Positions 10,476 to 20,529 of a DNA stretch of 64,000 nt are shown here, piece by piece. Each line of letters opens with the position of its first letter. Within the stretch, counting starts at the first letter, position 1. Source of the stretch: Costus lasius (Eukaryota; Streptophyta; Magnoliopsida; Zingiberales; Costaceae); assembly GCA_027563935.2 (NCBI GenBank), contig CM050449.1, positions 92,845,676 through 92,909,675 on the forward strand. Direction: 5' to 3'. Under the pieces are notes generated by a model. It did no database searches and was not told the origin of the DNA. It was given only the letters and a program-made list of their open reading frames with translations. The position numbers and the translations under genes are program-made.

Positions 10476-11761
10476 AAACCAAGAAAATTCAAAAATTGAT
10501 CATAGGCATAGACTTTCTCATGAAAAATAAATTTCTAACATACAATCACCAATGAAAATTCTTCATTAATTGCATCATAAAATTTTAAAACAGATATATC
10601 GTCTTCTAAATCTAATTCTCAAGATTCACAACTTAGTCAAATAAAACTTCGCAACTTGCATAAAAGAAAGAATTTCAATCTCAAGACTTTATCCGATTTT
10701 CAGTTTAGGTTTATCATACTTTTGTTTACTAGAATAGGATATCCAAAATCTTTTTCCACTCATATTTTTCTTTTTCTTTTTGTTTTTGGATGGTATGTAC
10801 CTACATAGATACATACTTTTTGTTTCTTTTTACATCAATCACATTCTCTAATTCGATTACCACCTTTTTTCTGGTGACGAAATCGGAGTACACTGACCAC
10901 ATAGTCAGTGTAATAGAACTCATGTCTTTTTAGTATTGGGAATCTTTACCAAAGACAGCGGAGTTAATGTGAATAGTTTCCTCTCATTTCTTTTTAGACT
11001 TCAACCCATGTCGTTCGGTACCACTATCAATTTTACACAGTGCCAAGTAGAGGAGTCTCTCACTATTTTTGTGGATTTTGGATTCTTTTTCCCAACAAAT
11101 AGTAAAATAAACAAAACCTCAATTAGACTAGTCAATCAATATCAATTCAAGTATTCATACTCATATGCTGATTTTATTCAAGAAGTAGTTTCACTTTTAA
11201 ATCAAATTTTCAAACAACATATCTCCCTAAAATCTTACTCCTCAACCAATGAAGAATTTCAAAAGTAGATATGTATAAGAGAAATAAATTTGACATGATA
11301 GGCCTCATTCTAATCTCAATTTTGGATTCACTCATCAACATCAAACATCAATCAAGCCATATACAATAATCCCAAAGGTAGATCAAGGCCATTCATATCA
11401 AAATTTGCTCATCATCATCATATAATGTCATCAAAATAATATCAAGTGAATACAACCATATTGAAAAGAATATCATCATAATCATTATACAACCCCATCG
11501 AAGATCGAAAAGATAAACATGAAAAATAGAGTAGTAGTGCTGGCGGACACAAAGGTGTAGAAGAAGCATCCTTCCCTTCAACACATGAAATATCAATAAG
11601 ATACTTAAAGTGAAAGACAAAAGATAAAAGGGAAAAGTGATACTCACAAGACTCTACCAATCTTCACCGCCATCAGATCCTATCTCTTCGGTGCTCTGTG
11701 CTGTGGCGTCTATAGGATCAGTAGGTGGTGCTCTCTGATGCCATCCATACTCTCCACTCCT
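10476..11761. other. 3' untranslated interior of the Athila-like element
   Basis: AT-rich, no gene. On the minus strand it lies after the extra ORF. One copy of a CTTGGCACTG...GTGGTACCGAA motif is near 11020-11055; the same motif is amplified in tandem in the matching region of element F (56752-57030). Confidence 0.5.
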
Positions 11762-13078
11762 CTAGGAATCCTGAAAATCGAAGCATTCATACAAGAAATT
11801 TCCCATCTCCTCCATGTAGGTACTCAGATTTTCAATGTCTTTATGCATGTGATGCATAGAATCAGTCATCTGGCCCACAGAACCTCTCATGTCACTCATT
11901 GTGTTCATCACTCTCTCCATCCTCTGCTCCTGTCGGTACAGCTGAGTGGAGAGATATCTAAATTCGGGATCGAAGGCACTAGAGAATCTGCTGCCTGAGT
12001 CTAGGTGTGTGGAAGAATCTGCAGCTCCAGATGGCTGCTCCATGCCCATCCCAAAAGGATCATCATTACCACCCCAGGGTGGTGGTGGTATGGTACTGAG
12101 AGGGGGTGGCATAGCAATGTCGGCGTCTTCTGGAACCAACCTCCAGTTCTCTTGGTTTCTAACTGTGGTCTTCTTAGTGCATGGAAGTGGTAACTTATGT
12201 CTTTTAGGTCCAAGAATCAGTGAAAAACCGTCTCCTTCTCTTATCATCATTTTCATTGCAACACAAGACTCTAAGTCAAGTCTTGGACTCCCTCTTGCAA
12301 TCTCTGTCCCATAGGGCTCAACTCTCAGGTACAGGGCTATAGGTGTAATGAAACCACCAATCACAATAGCTCCTTTCTTTGCCCTAGAAACTTTTTCCAA
12401 GTGTTTCATGAAGAAAAAGGCAACATCTAAGGGATATCCAAATAGCATATTCCATAAAAAGAACAACTCAGCTTGCCTCACCATCCCATCATTGTCATCT
12501 CTACCAAAGACAGTGTGGGCCAAAACTCTGTGAACATACTTGATGCAAGGATTGGAAATCTTTGAAGCTCTAGCAGTAAGTGCTGAAAAGTGGGTCTCTT
12601 CAGTGATTTGGTTCCAAAACACATCCTCAACATACCCCACTGAAACTGATGTGCGGCCTCCTGTACCAAATTGGAAGATGGTTCTCAAGTCTTGCATGGA
12701 CAGCTGCCTCTCTACATTAGCTATGCGGAAGGTGATATAACCATCTGCATGTCTTTCACTATACTCATACAGCTATGTATTAAAACTACTTAGAAATTCA
12801 AGCACCAATGGTAGATATGTTTGTGGTGTCATTTGGAAGAATCTTTGGGCCTTGATTTGCTCAAACATCCACATGACATCTTCATGCAAACCCAATGTCT
12901 CCAATGTCCTCTTATCAGCATACTTGGTGGCAATTACTCTTCTCTCAACTAGCTGATTATATCTTGCAGCTTGAATTTCATTTCTGAACAAAATTCCATG
13001 TGGGTTGGGTGGAAAAGAAGGTACAGCTGGTGCCTTTCCTTTTCTCTTGGCTACAAGTCCTTTGGTTCTTGGTGGCAT
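11762..13078 (-). pseudogene. Athila-like element: ATHILA-type extra ORF
   Basis: Start ATG at 13078 (MPPRTKGLVAKRKGKAP), 438 codons, one in-frame TAG at 12773-12775, no frameshift. It aligns in order with the extra ORF of element F: QAARYNQLVERRVIATKYAD, LHEDVMWMFEQI, ISNPCIKYVHRVLAHTVF, PRLDLESCVAMKMMIREGD, QENWRLVPED. The N-terminus is basic and proline-rich; the C-terminal ~60 residues (YRQEQRMERVMNTMSDMRG...) look like a coiled coil. The family is known as ATHILA ORF-1; its role is not established, and an envelope-like role has been proposed for the position. I see no convincing signal peptide. Its preservation while pol is lost is notable. Confidence 0.82.
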
Positions 13079-13621
13079 TGTTACAATCACAAGCTGCAAC
13101 TAAGATTCAATATAGATATAGCAAGTATATGGCAACAAATAAGGATAACACTTCCAATTGTCATCAGCAACATTAATCAAGTAAAATGTTAACTCAAAAT
13201 CATGCTTGGACTCAGAAACCAATGAAAAATCGAAAAGGGCGATAGTGAACAGTAAAACCTAAACTCGTTCATCATGTTTCAGCACAGATCTCCCAAGAAA
13301 TTTGTTCGAATTTCTTGAAACAAGAAAGAATCGAAAGCCTACCCTATCACGAGCAGATAGAAATAAAAATCCCCAAAATTGGTTGAGAAACGAAAGCACA
13401 CGAGTGAAAGGGGCGAAAGTTAGGTTAAAACTCACCAAAACAGTGAAATCGGATGAAAGGTTACCAAATCGGCGGTGATAATCGGACGGAAGGGTCGCCT
13501 GAGTCTTCCAAAGGTAGGGGAAGGTCGGAACTCCCAAATTGGTGCACGAGCGAGTGAGAAGACACGAAAACGGCAGCGGAAGAAATGGTGTTACGACACC
13601 TTTATCGCGTTTGCCAGATAC
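13079..13621. other. non-coding leader before the extra ORF
   Basis: No gene seen. On the minus strand this is the stretch between the interior palindrome array and the ATG at 13078; it holds A/T-rich filler and short open frames without family resemblance. It may serve as leader or intron for the extra ORF, which is inference. Confidence 0.4.
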
Positions 13622-14011
13622 ATTTACGGCTATAAAGAATGTTACAGCGGTGCCGTAATGGTAAAAACTTTCGGGTCGAAAAGCAGCAGCGGTTACGGTA
13701 CCGTAAAGAATGTTACGGCGGTGCCGTAAAATCGATCAGAAATTTATTATTATTATTATTATTATTATTTTAATAGAAAGATTCAAAATTCAAAAAAATT
13801 CAAAAATCAAAAATTCAAAATTCAAAAATTACGGCACCGTAAAAAAACATGTTTACGGTACTGCCGTAAAACGAAAAACTCTCGGGAAGATTTTGTCACA
13901 AAATACGGTACCGTAAAGGCATTTACGGCGGTACCGTAACGGGTTAAAACTCTCTGCTTAAAATTGACCGGGATTACAGTACCGTAAAGAATGTTACGGT
14001 AGTGCCGTAAT
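13622..14011. repeat. palindrome array copy in the element interior
   Basis: The same kind of units (TTACGGTACCGTAAAGAATG...GCGGTGCCGTAA) recur at about 13622-13658, 13692-13729, 13827-13870, 13902-13940 and 13973-14011, with steps of 70-75 bp and one double step that holds an ATT microsatellite (13743-13771) and A-rich filler. It lies between the protease and the extra ORF, outside either LTR. Spacers again hold TCTC.G motifs. Confidence 0.88.
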
Positions 14012-14118
14012 TTTGCACCAATTCTTGATTCCTACAAAAAACATTTGCAAAAATTAGTCCTAAAAGAAAATTAAAATAAAGTAAATGAAAGAGAGCAAAA
14101 CTAAAGTTAGAAAGCTTG

Positions 14119-14135
14119 GGTTGCCTCCCAAGAAG
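14119..14135 (-). other. conserved post-integrase motif (here after protease)
   Basis: Minus strand CTTCTTGGGAGGCAACC. The same 17 bases occur on the plus strand in element F at 53824-53840, shortly after integrase. It marks the right border of the RT-integrase deletion. Confidence 0.85.
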
Positions 14136-14273
14136 CGCTAATTTAAAGGTCATTAGCTTGACCCTTTAACACTCGGGTGTGATCGTGAATTCCTCTGTTG
14201 CCTTTCTGATTTTTCTTTTGTTTGGGCATCACATTGAGCCACATAAGGCTCAGCCTTGAAACACTCTCCAATT

Positions 14274-15026
14274 TTATTCCAAATCTTTTTTTCCTTTGTC
14301 AATTAATCTAGATCTTCTTCTCCTTTTTCTCCTTCTTCTAGAATTTTTGTTCTTCTTCTCCCGCATCCCTTTATCAACATCCTCAGAAGAATTGTTAATT
14401 TCAGAATTTGAGGGTTCATCAAATAAGCTTGAAACATCATAAGTATCATCATTAAATATTTCAACACTACAACAAGATCCTGAGTATGAAAGTTTGTTCA
14501 ATGAATCATTAAGATTAAATTCAATCTTGTTGTCACAAATATCAAAAGTAATCTTTCCCTCTTTCACATCTATGTTTGCCTTAGCAGTGGCCAATAGTGG
14601 TCTCCCAAGAATTATAAGATTTCTAGAATTTTCCTCCATGTCTAACACTACAAAATTAGTGGGTATAAAAAACTCACCTATCTTTATTGGCACATTTTCC
14701 AAAATACCTACAGAATACTTTACCGATGAGTCTGCGAGCTGCAAGGATATAGATGTAGGCTTTAGCTCTCCAAGATTCAATTTCCTGTAAGTGGAAAGAG
14801 GCATTAGACTAACACTTGCACCTAAGTCACATAAGGCTCGGTCAAAAGTCATAGTGCCTATAGAACATGGTATAGAAAAACTATCTAGATCATTCAGTTT
14901 AGGTGGCAGTTTATTTTGAATGACTGCACTACAATCTTCAGTTAGAGTAACCATGCAAGTACCATAATCATCTAATTTCCTTTTGTTAGACAAAATCTCC
15001 TTTAAAAATTTTGCATAAGATGGCAT
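14274..15026 (-). pseudogene. Athila-like element: retropepsin-type protease
   Basis: Open for 250 codons. MPSYAKFLKEILSNKRKL joins gag to the protease. The core DRALCDLGASVSLMPL carries the aspartic protease signature D-[LT]-G-A-S (about 14805-14845 on the plus map), then ENVPIKIGEFFIPTNFVVLDME and IILGRPLLATAKANIDV (the ILGRPFL motif). The C-terminal end is a lysine/arginine-rich tail (KNSRRRRKRRRRSR) followed by a stop. In element F the same region leads into RT; here RT is absent. The frame from gag is continuous across the junction without the stop seen in F. Probably the best preserved gene of the element. Confidence 0.88.
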
Positions 15027-15129
15027 TTCAGTAATAGCTTCAGTAAATGGAATGTTAACATAAAGCTTTTTCAGGATTTCAAGGAATTTGCCAAACTTCT
15101 TGTCTAACTTGCTTTGAACTAACCTCTAA

Positions 15130-16304
15130 GGAAAAGGTATTGCTGGTATATAGGGTGGAGGTGAGTTAGGGTTAGGATTGTCCTTCTCACATAATTCATC
15201 TCCTTTTAGTTCATCACCCTTTTGGGGTGGTAAACAAGTTTGGGATTCCTCATGTGAAGAAGATTCTCCTAAGTCTTATTCCTCTTGATTATCATCAAGC
15301 CCTTTTTCAGTGTTTTCAAACCTCCCTCTAGGTTCTCCTAGTTGTTTTCCACTTCTAGTCATAATGGCATTACAGTGCTCTCTAGGGTTTATCTCAGGTT
15401 TTGCAGGCAATTTCCCAGGGGGCCTGTAAGGTAGACTAGCATGTTGTGCAATTTGGTTTTCTAAAATCTTATTATGTGCTTCTACTCTTTCTAAAATCTT
15501 ATTAGTACTCCTCTCTCAACACTCCATTAATTGTGATTCAATGCCATCTCCTCTAGCAATCTGAAGGCAGCATCAACTGTTTTGCTCATAAGAGCGCCAC
15601 CTGCAGCAGCATCCACAGTTAATTTGGTATTATCTGATAATCCATGGTAAAAAGTTTGCAGTAAAACCCAATCTTCAATGCCATGGTGAGGACACTTCCG
15701 CTGTAAATCGTTAAATCGCTCCCATGCCTCACTGAACGACTCCCCATCTCTTTATCGAAAATTTGTGATTTGATTTCTCAGTTGAATTGTCTTGCTTGGG
15801 GGGGAAGTATTTCGTCAAGAAGGAATTTGACAGTTGATCCCAAGTTGTGAATGTCCCAGTCGGTTGTGATTGAAGCCATGTCTTTGCCCAGTCCCTAAGA
15901 GAAAAAGGAAAAAGCCTTAATCTTAAAGCATCATTAGAAACATCATTTATTTTGACAGTATCACATAATTCCAAAAATAAAGACAAGTGTTGGTTGGGAT
16001 CTTCCAGAGGAGATCCTCCAAACTGGTTCTGTTGAATCATTGAAATAAAAGCAGGCTTGATCTCGAAGTTATTAGCCTCTATTGCTGGTCTAGCAATGCT
16101 GGATCGAATTTGTCGAGGATTAGGGGCTGCATAGTCCCTAAGTGTTCTCTGATTATCCCCCATCTCTGCAATTTCTTCTGGTGATGTCTCTTGAGATATC
16201 TCTTGTAAATCTTCCTCCAGTCTTAACTTCCTGCGTACTCTTAGTGTTTTATTGATTTCAGGATCAAATGGAACAAGTGGTCCTGACCTAAGACTCCTGC
16301 GCAT
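15130..16304 (-). pseudogene. gag: Athila-like element: gag
   Basis: Start ATG at 16304 (MRRSLRSGPLVPFDPEI). The capsid region carries NNFEIKPAFISMIQQNQFGG, LRLRLFPFSLRDWAKTWL and FLTKYFPP, the retrotransposon gag (PF03732-type) pattern, and matches gag of element F in order. The frame is lost near 15750-15780; similarity continues as EAWERFNDLQRKCPHHG and DAAAGGALMSKTVDAAF to about 15540. The stretch that should carry the zinc knuckle is missing: reading jumps to ENQIAQHAS and NPREHCNAIMTRSGKQ (about 15340-15470). In-frame stops are also present. Confidence 0.85.
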
Positions 16305-16411
16305 GCAAAACAAATAGATCAAGTGATATCAAGAAAAACAGAAAATAAACAGTAAATAAAAACCTAGTCTAGCAATAATCTCAATGTCTTCGATATCAAC
16401 AAAAACTAAGG

Positions 16412-16429
16412 TCCCCGGCAACGGTGCCA
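16412..16429 (-). other. outer (current) primer binding site
   Basis: On the minus strand TGGCACCGTTGCCGGGGA lies a few bases past the LTR end. It differs in one base from TGGCGCCGTTGCCGGGGA, the tRNA-Asp type site used by Athila/Tat elements and seen perfectly in element F at 48259-48276. Confidence 0.85.
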
Positions 16430-16474
16430 AAAACTTGATGTATCCCAAGTTGTTTGGCGTGTACCTAGGACTAA

Positions 16475-16492
16475 TCCCCGGCAACGGCGCCA
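16475..16492 (-). other. second primer-site copy inside the 5' LTR
   Basis: Minus strand TGGCGCCGTTGCCGGGGA lies inside the LTR, 63 bp from the outer site and straight after the conserved LTR terminus of this group (GCGGACACAACA). It matches the expected primer site perfectly, better than the outer one. The same arrangement is in the other LTR at 8547-8564. Confidence 0.88.
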
Positions 16493-17801
16493 AAAACATG
16501 TTGTGTCCGCAAGTGTACGGATACTCAAAGTAATAAAGAAAGTATCGAATCCACAGGGACTTATGCTGCTGAGTACCAAATAATTGATTTTTCACTATCT
16601 AGGCAATCGAAAGAGTGTAAACTAGCAAACGAAGACCAAAGCGCTAAAACGGAATTATCAGAGAGAGAAGCTGAGACTAGGGTTTCGTTCATTTTAATTT
16701 TTATGACTAGACATGAATAGAGATTTCATCAGTTTAATTTCAACATGACAAAGATGCAATTTACTTGAATAAAAAGATTATCTCACTTTCGTGCAGACAA
16801 CTATGCAGGGATAAATCTTCGCTCTCGCGCAAGAGTTGTCCCAATGCTAATGATAAGTAAATAATCAACTGAGAACTCAAGGATCACTTTCGTGCATCCG
16901 AGTTCTAAGTCGATAATCTCTAGTGGAATCTCAAGGATCACTTTCGTGCATCCGAATCTCGACACTAGTTTTACTCAAGGTTCTCTAACGTTCCGATCTT
17001 TGCTTTCGCACGAGATCTCCACGTTTGAAAGCTTAGACTCAATCCTAGATTTATATTATTATCATGGCAGTTAGCTTAATAGAATCAAACAAACAAGAAC
17101 TAACCTAAAAGGGGTTCCTATCATGCAATTCTAGGGTTCCAAATTCTCAAGCAATTACTTTTCAGTCAATAGCGAAAATTCTAAAACACAAATAGTAATA
17201 TAGATCTGAGGAGAGTCTAAGGACAAAACATCACATGAGTAAAATCATCATGCTAAGATTAAACAAGATGAAATAATAGAAAGATAGTTATCTAGTAATT
17301 AAAACTCAAGTGAATTACTCCCCCATGTCCCAAAAGAGGTTTAAGCTATCATAGAGGGAAGATTACAATGATTCATGATGAAGAAAATCGAAACAGAGGA
17401 GGAGTAAATATTACGGTACGGCCGTAAAGATGTTTACGGCCGTAATATGGGCGAACAGCGGTGGCGCTCGGTTTTCTGGTGATTTCTCCTCCGTCTGATC
17501 TCTGATCACGTTGAAACTTCAGGGGTGTCTTCTTCTCCTCTATGCGTAGCTTCCACTAAAATTTCATGGCCGGAGATGCTCGGAACTGGTCGCAGCGGCG
17601 GAACCCTAGGCGGCGGCGTGAACTCTGATTTCTCTCTAGCCGGTGGATCAAAATTTGGGCTTTTGGTGTGCTTGGCTTTGTCTCGTCGATGGCTCCCTTT
17701 CTCCTTCTTACAACTTCCCTTTTAAACGCTTGGATCCTTTGAAATAATCTATGTAAAAATCAGACTTCTGAGTTGACCGAGAAAGTCGCGAGCAGCGATG
17801 A

Positions 17802-18129
17802 AATTACGGCCGTAATGATCCTTGCGGCAAGGCCGTAATCTTGACAGCGAGCTCTCGCGTGAAATTCTTCTAGGATTACGGTACCGTATTATTCTTTACG
17901 TTAGTGTCGTAATGTGAACAATCTCTCAGGTGTAAAATCGACTAGAATTACGGTGCCGTAAAGAGGATTACGGTAGTGCCGTAAGCGTCTCAAAGTCTCT
18001 GTCCAAAAACGCCTATTAATTACGGCACCGTAAAGATATTTACGGCTGTGCCGTAACGTTCATCGATTCTCTGCCCGATTAAAGCTCCAAATTACGGTAC
18101 AGTAAAGCATTTGTTGAGGGTGCCGTAAT
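17802..18129. repeat. ~71-bp tandem palindrome array in right LTR
   Basis: LTR counterpart of the 9858-10183 array with the same five units and spacing; an additional lone core is at 17411-17447. Individual units differ by single bases from the left copy (for example the last unit reads GGTACAGTAA). Confidence 0.9.
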
Positions 18130-18388
18130 TTCCTCTGAAGCTCCAAATCTTCTGAAATTTGACGTGTGATGTTCTTTTGATGTTGTGAGTTCGATTATGC
18201 ACTTGGATTGCTCGAAATCGACTGAAAAATATGCCTTTTTGCCTGAAAATCATCAAAAACAAAAAAGAGTGTAGATTCTGCAGATATTGATAAAATATGG
18301 CATAAAACAAGTAAAGTCTATGAATATGACACATAAATATCAATAAAATGGCATAGAAATCACGATGAATTTCGGTGTCATCACAAGT

Positions 18389-18829
18389 TCGATCGATGAT
18401 AGAAAAAGTACATCTGGATATGCTTTTATGTTTGGCTCAGGCATATTCTCATGGTCTTCAAAGAAACAAGAGACAGTAGCACAGTTAACAGCAGAAGCAG
18501 AATATATAGCAGCCGCAGCAGCTACAAGCCAAATTATATGGCTCAGAAGAATATTCTCATATATGGGTCAAGATCAGATAGAGCCCACTATTATCCATTG
18601 TGATAATAAATCAGCTATAGCCATTACTAAAAATCCAGTATTTCATAGCAGGACAAAACATATTGCAGTCAAATATCATTTCATACGAGAAGCTGAAGCA
18701 GAAGAAAAAATACAACTCCAATATTGCAAGACAGAAGATCAACTTGCTAACATCTTCAGAAAAGCTCTACCAAGATCAAGATTTGAAGATTCCAAAAGTT
18801 TATTAGGAGTTTGTAACAAATCTCGTTAA
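18389..18829 (+). pseudogene. pol: copia B: RNase H (3' part of pol, after the insertion)
   Basis: Resumes in frame with SIDDRKSTSGYAF directly after the right target duplication of the nested element, then WSSKKQETVAQLTAEAEY, HCDNKSAIAI, HSRTKHIAVKYHFIRE and the end QLANIFRKALP. These are the standard RNase H motifs of Ty1/copia pol. It ends with TAA shortly before the polypurine tract. The apparent ATG at 18365 belongs to the nested LTR, not to this gene. Confidence 0.93.
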
Positions 18830-18835
18830 GAGGAG
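18826..18835 (+). other. copia B polypurine tract
   Basis: The purine run AAGAGGAG lies immediately before the 3' LTR start at 18836, as expected for the plus-strand primer. Confidence 0.75.
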
Positions 18836-19159
18836 TGTTAGAACTAATGAGTTTTGTATAGAAGCATCGAGGAAAATCCACCGACATTCCCAAGTCGGTG
18901 AGTATAAAATAGAAATTGCTAGAAATGTAAGTTAACTGAGTGTAGAGAATTCCAGACTTGTAAACATCGATTATTAAAGTCGGTTGTAGCTTCTATAAAT
19001 AGGACCAAAGTTCTCACATGTAATGTACATTTTGAAAAAGTAAGAAAGTTATTTCCCTTCACGTGTCTGCCTTCTTCCCATTTGTTTCCTCACTACTCTC
19101 CTTCTTCCTAATCTCCTTCCTACCAGCTACTTCTATTACACGCTTCCGCAAATCTAACA
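18836..19159 (+). repeat. copia B 3' LTR
   Basis: Starts TGTTAGAACTAATG and ends AAATCTAACA; 324 bp against 333 bp for the 5' copy, with one 9-bp repeat unit fewer. TATAAATAG is kept at 18994-19002. Followed by the target duplication ATTTC (19160-19164). Confidence 0.95.
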
Positions 19160-19464
19160 ATTTCCCCTCGCCAGTCGCGTCTCACTCACGCGACAACCAG
19201 CCTCGAGAGCCCCTCGCTGGCTCGCCACACGCCACGCGACGTTCCTAGCCTCGGTCTCAGGTGCCAGTGTCACTAGAGAATTCTCGCACGCTCCTAGATT
19301 CAGCTGTCGTCGCTTCATCTTCTCTGCATTTGCATGCGACCGAAGCCTACGCCTGCCGCCACCATTCCACGCGGCTTCGCTGGGTCGAGCTTTCCATTGC
19401 ACGGCTCTACGTAGCATCCACGTGCCATCTCTGGCGTTTTGATTTTGAATATATTTTGTTGTGA
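19160..19464. repeat. GC-rich block, copy 1
   Basis: About 19165-19320 is close to 24761-24905: both contain CCCTCGCCAGTCGCGTCTCA and CCAGTGTCACTAGAGAATTC in the same order, with scattered single-base differences. The 17 bases at 4531-4547, on the other side of copia B, match the sequence just upstream of copy 2 (24748-24765), so copia B inserted into this block. After 19320 the copies diverge. Not recognised as a gene; open frames through it are short and unconserved. Confidence 0.7.
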
Positions 19465-20527
19465 ACTTCTTTTAAAATTTTTGCTTGGCTTCATATAGTG
19501 TTTTTATTGATCACATATTAGTTGTTAAGTTATTTTTATACTTGTATTTACATTAATAGTTTAAACTAAGCACCATTAGTCTTTTAAGCATTTAATTAGA
19601 TTATATCTACATTCAATACATAATCAGTTAAATAATTGATTAAAAGTTATGCTTATGTTAATATATAATTAAGATATATATAAATAAATACATGCATAAG
19701 TAATAATAAATATTACATATTAAAATAACATCTAATTAAAAAAGGCAATGAACAAGGTTCACAAGAATTATATTTAAAAATTAATATCTATTTAATTTCT
19801 GTTTTTAGTCTAGGTTGTTAGGGTCACCCCACCCGTAACAGGTCTAGGCCCAGCGGGCTAGGTCCCTCCGACCTCACGAATCGCGGTTTGAATCCCCGTT
19901 ACCCCAAACAATTCACGTCTGCAGCGGGATTCGACCCCTGTCTATGACCCTCACGAGTCATAACCCCTTAACCTCACGAGTCAATCGCTGATTCGATTTC
20001 AGAGGCAGCGATATATCAAAGATCTCTCTGCCCGAGAGAGAAATATTGTCAAAGAAGAGAGCATCTCGTGCTCTATTTTGCCCAAAAAAACAGGGGAGCC
20101 GACTCAATCGTCCCCCGCCGGCGCAAACAACTGAACCCGTCGCCGGAATCCAGCGCTCGTCAACTCCTCGGCGTCTGTTGAAATCATCTGTTCGCCGCCA
20201 CCAGTGTTTCTTCAGCCTTGTGAAAGACGCCTCGTGAAAGAAGCCTCGTGAAGCGCACATCTGCACAATCAATTTGGGTCAATCCAATTTTGACCCAAAT
20301 TAGATCTCATCTGAGAAGTGGCAAAGGAGTGGTCAAAATTCAATTTTGACCAAGTTATTCTCTTTTGGTGAAAGAACGAAAGTTGCATAATCAATTTGAT
20401 TCCATCTAATTTCGGCCAAATTGAATTTCAGTGTTGAAACTTGGTCAATTGATTTTGACCGAAGCTAAATTCTCATTTTTGGTGAAGACGCTGTGAATTG
20501 AATTTTAACCTTGAGTACTCCAATTGA
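19465..20527. other. AT-rich spacer and leader upstream of copia C
   Basis: 19465-19800 is AT-rich with nothing recognisable. 19823-19990 has a GC-rich stretch with a tRNA B-box-like GGTTTGAATCC (about 19887) and repeated CCTCACGARTC motifs. 20270-20520 contains several copies of CAATTTTGACC and its inverse, a pattern often seen in untranslated leaders of copia elements. The copia C 5' LTR was not found here. Confidence 0.5.
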
Positions 20528-20529
20528 AA

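Larger units (their letters stand above)
8508..18383 (-). mobile_element. Athila-like Ty3 element, non-autonomous, nested in copia B
   Basis: Two long LTRs (8508-10438 and 16436-18383) flank a 6-kb interior whose genes read on the minus strand: gag, protease, then an ATHILA-type extra ORF. The target duplication is GAAGT (8503-8507) versus CAAGT (18384-18388), one base different. Primer sites of the tRNA-Asp type (GGCRCCGTTGCCGGGGA) mark the right LTR as the 5' LTR. Between the protease end (14274) and a motif that in element F follows integrase (14119-14135) only about 140 bp remain, so RT, RNase H and integrase are deleted. It must have moved using enzymes from a relative. Confidence 0.92.
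16436..18383 (-). repeat. Athila-like element: 5' LTR (right side)
   Basis: 1948 bp, very similar to 8508-10438 along its whole length, including the palindrome array (17802-18129, first site 254 bp from the LTR start at 18383) and the ~63-bp terminal extension with a primer-site copy. It carries an extra 17-bp CG-rich stretch near 17597-17613. High similarity of the two copies points to a fairly young insertion, younger than copia B which it interrupts. Confidence 0.92.
4548..19159 (+). mobile_element. Ty1/copia element B, both LTRs, interrupted by a nested element
   Basis: LTRs at 4548-4880 and 18836-19159 are nearly the same; the main difference is one missing copy of a 9-bp CTAATCTCC repeat in the 3' copy. 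The 5-bp target duplication ATTTC flanks the element at 4543-4547 and 19160-19164. A tRNA-Met-type primer site follows the 5' LTR and a purine tract precedes the 3' LTR. Removing the nested Athila-like insert (8508-18383) leaves about 4.7 kb, a normal copia length. Gag and pol are broken by stops and frameshifts, so it is no longer autonomous. Confidence 0.95.

Noticed and set aside
19823..19907. tRNA or SINE head: an A-box-like and a B-box-like (GGTTTGAATCC) sequence with suitable spacing
   Set aside because: The acceptor and anticodon stems do not pair, no poly-A or simple tail follows, and no second copy was seen, so it is not reported as a tRNA gene or SINE.
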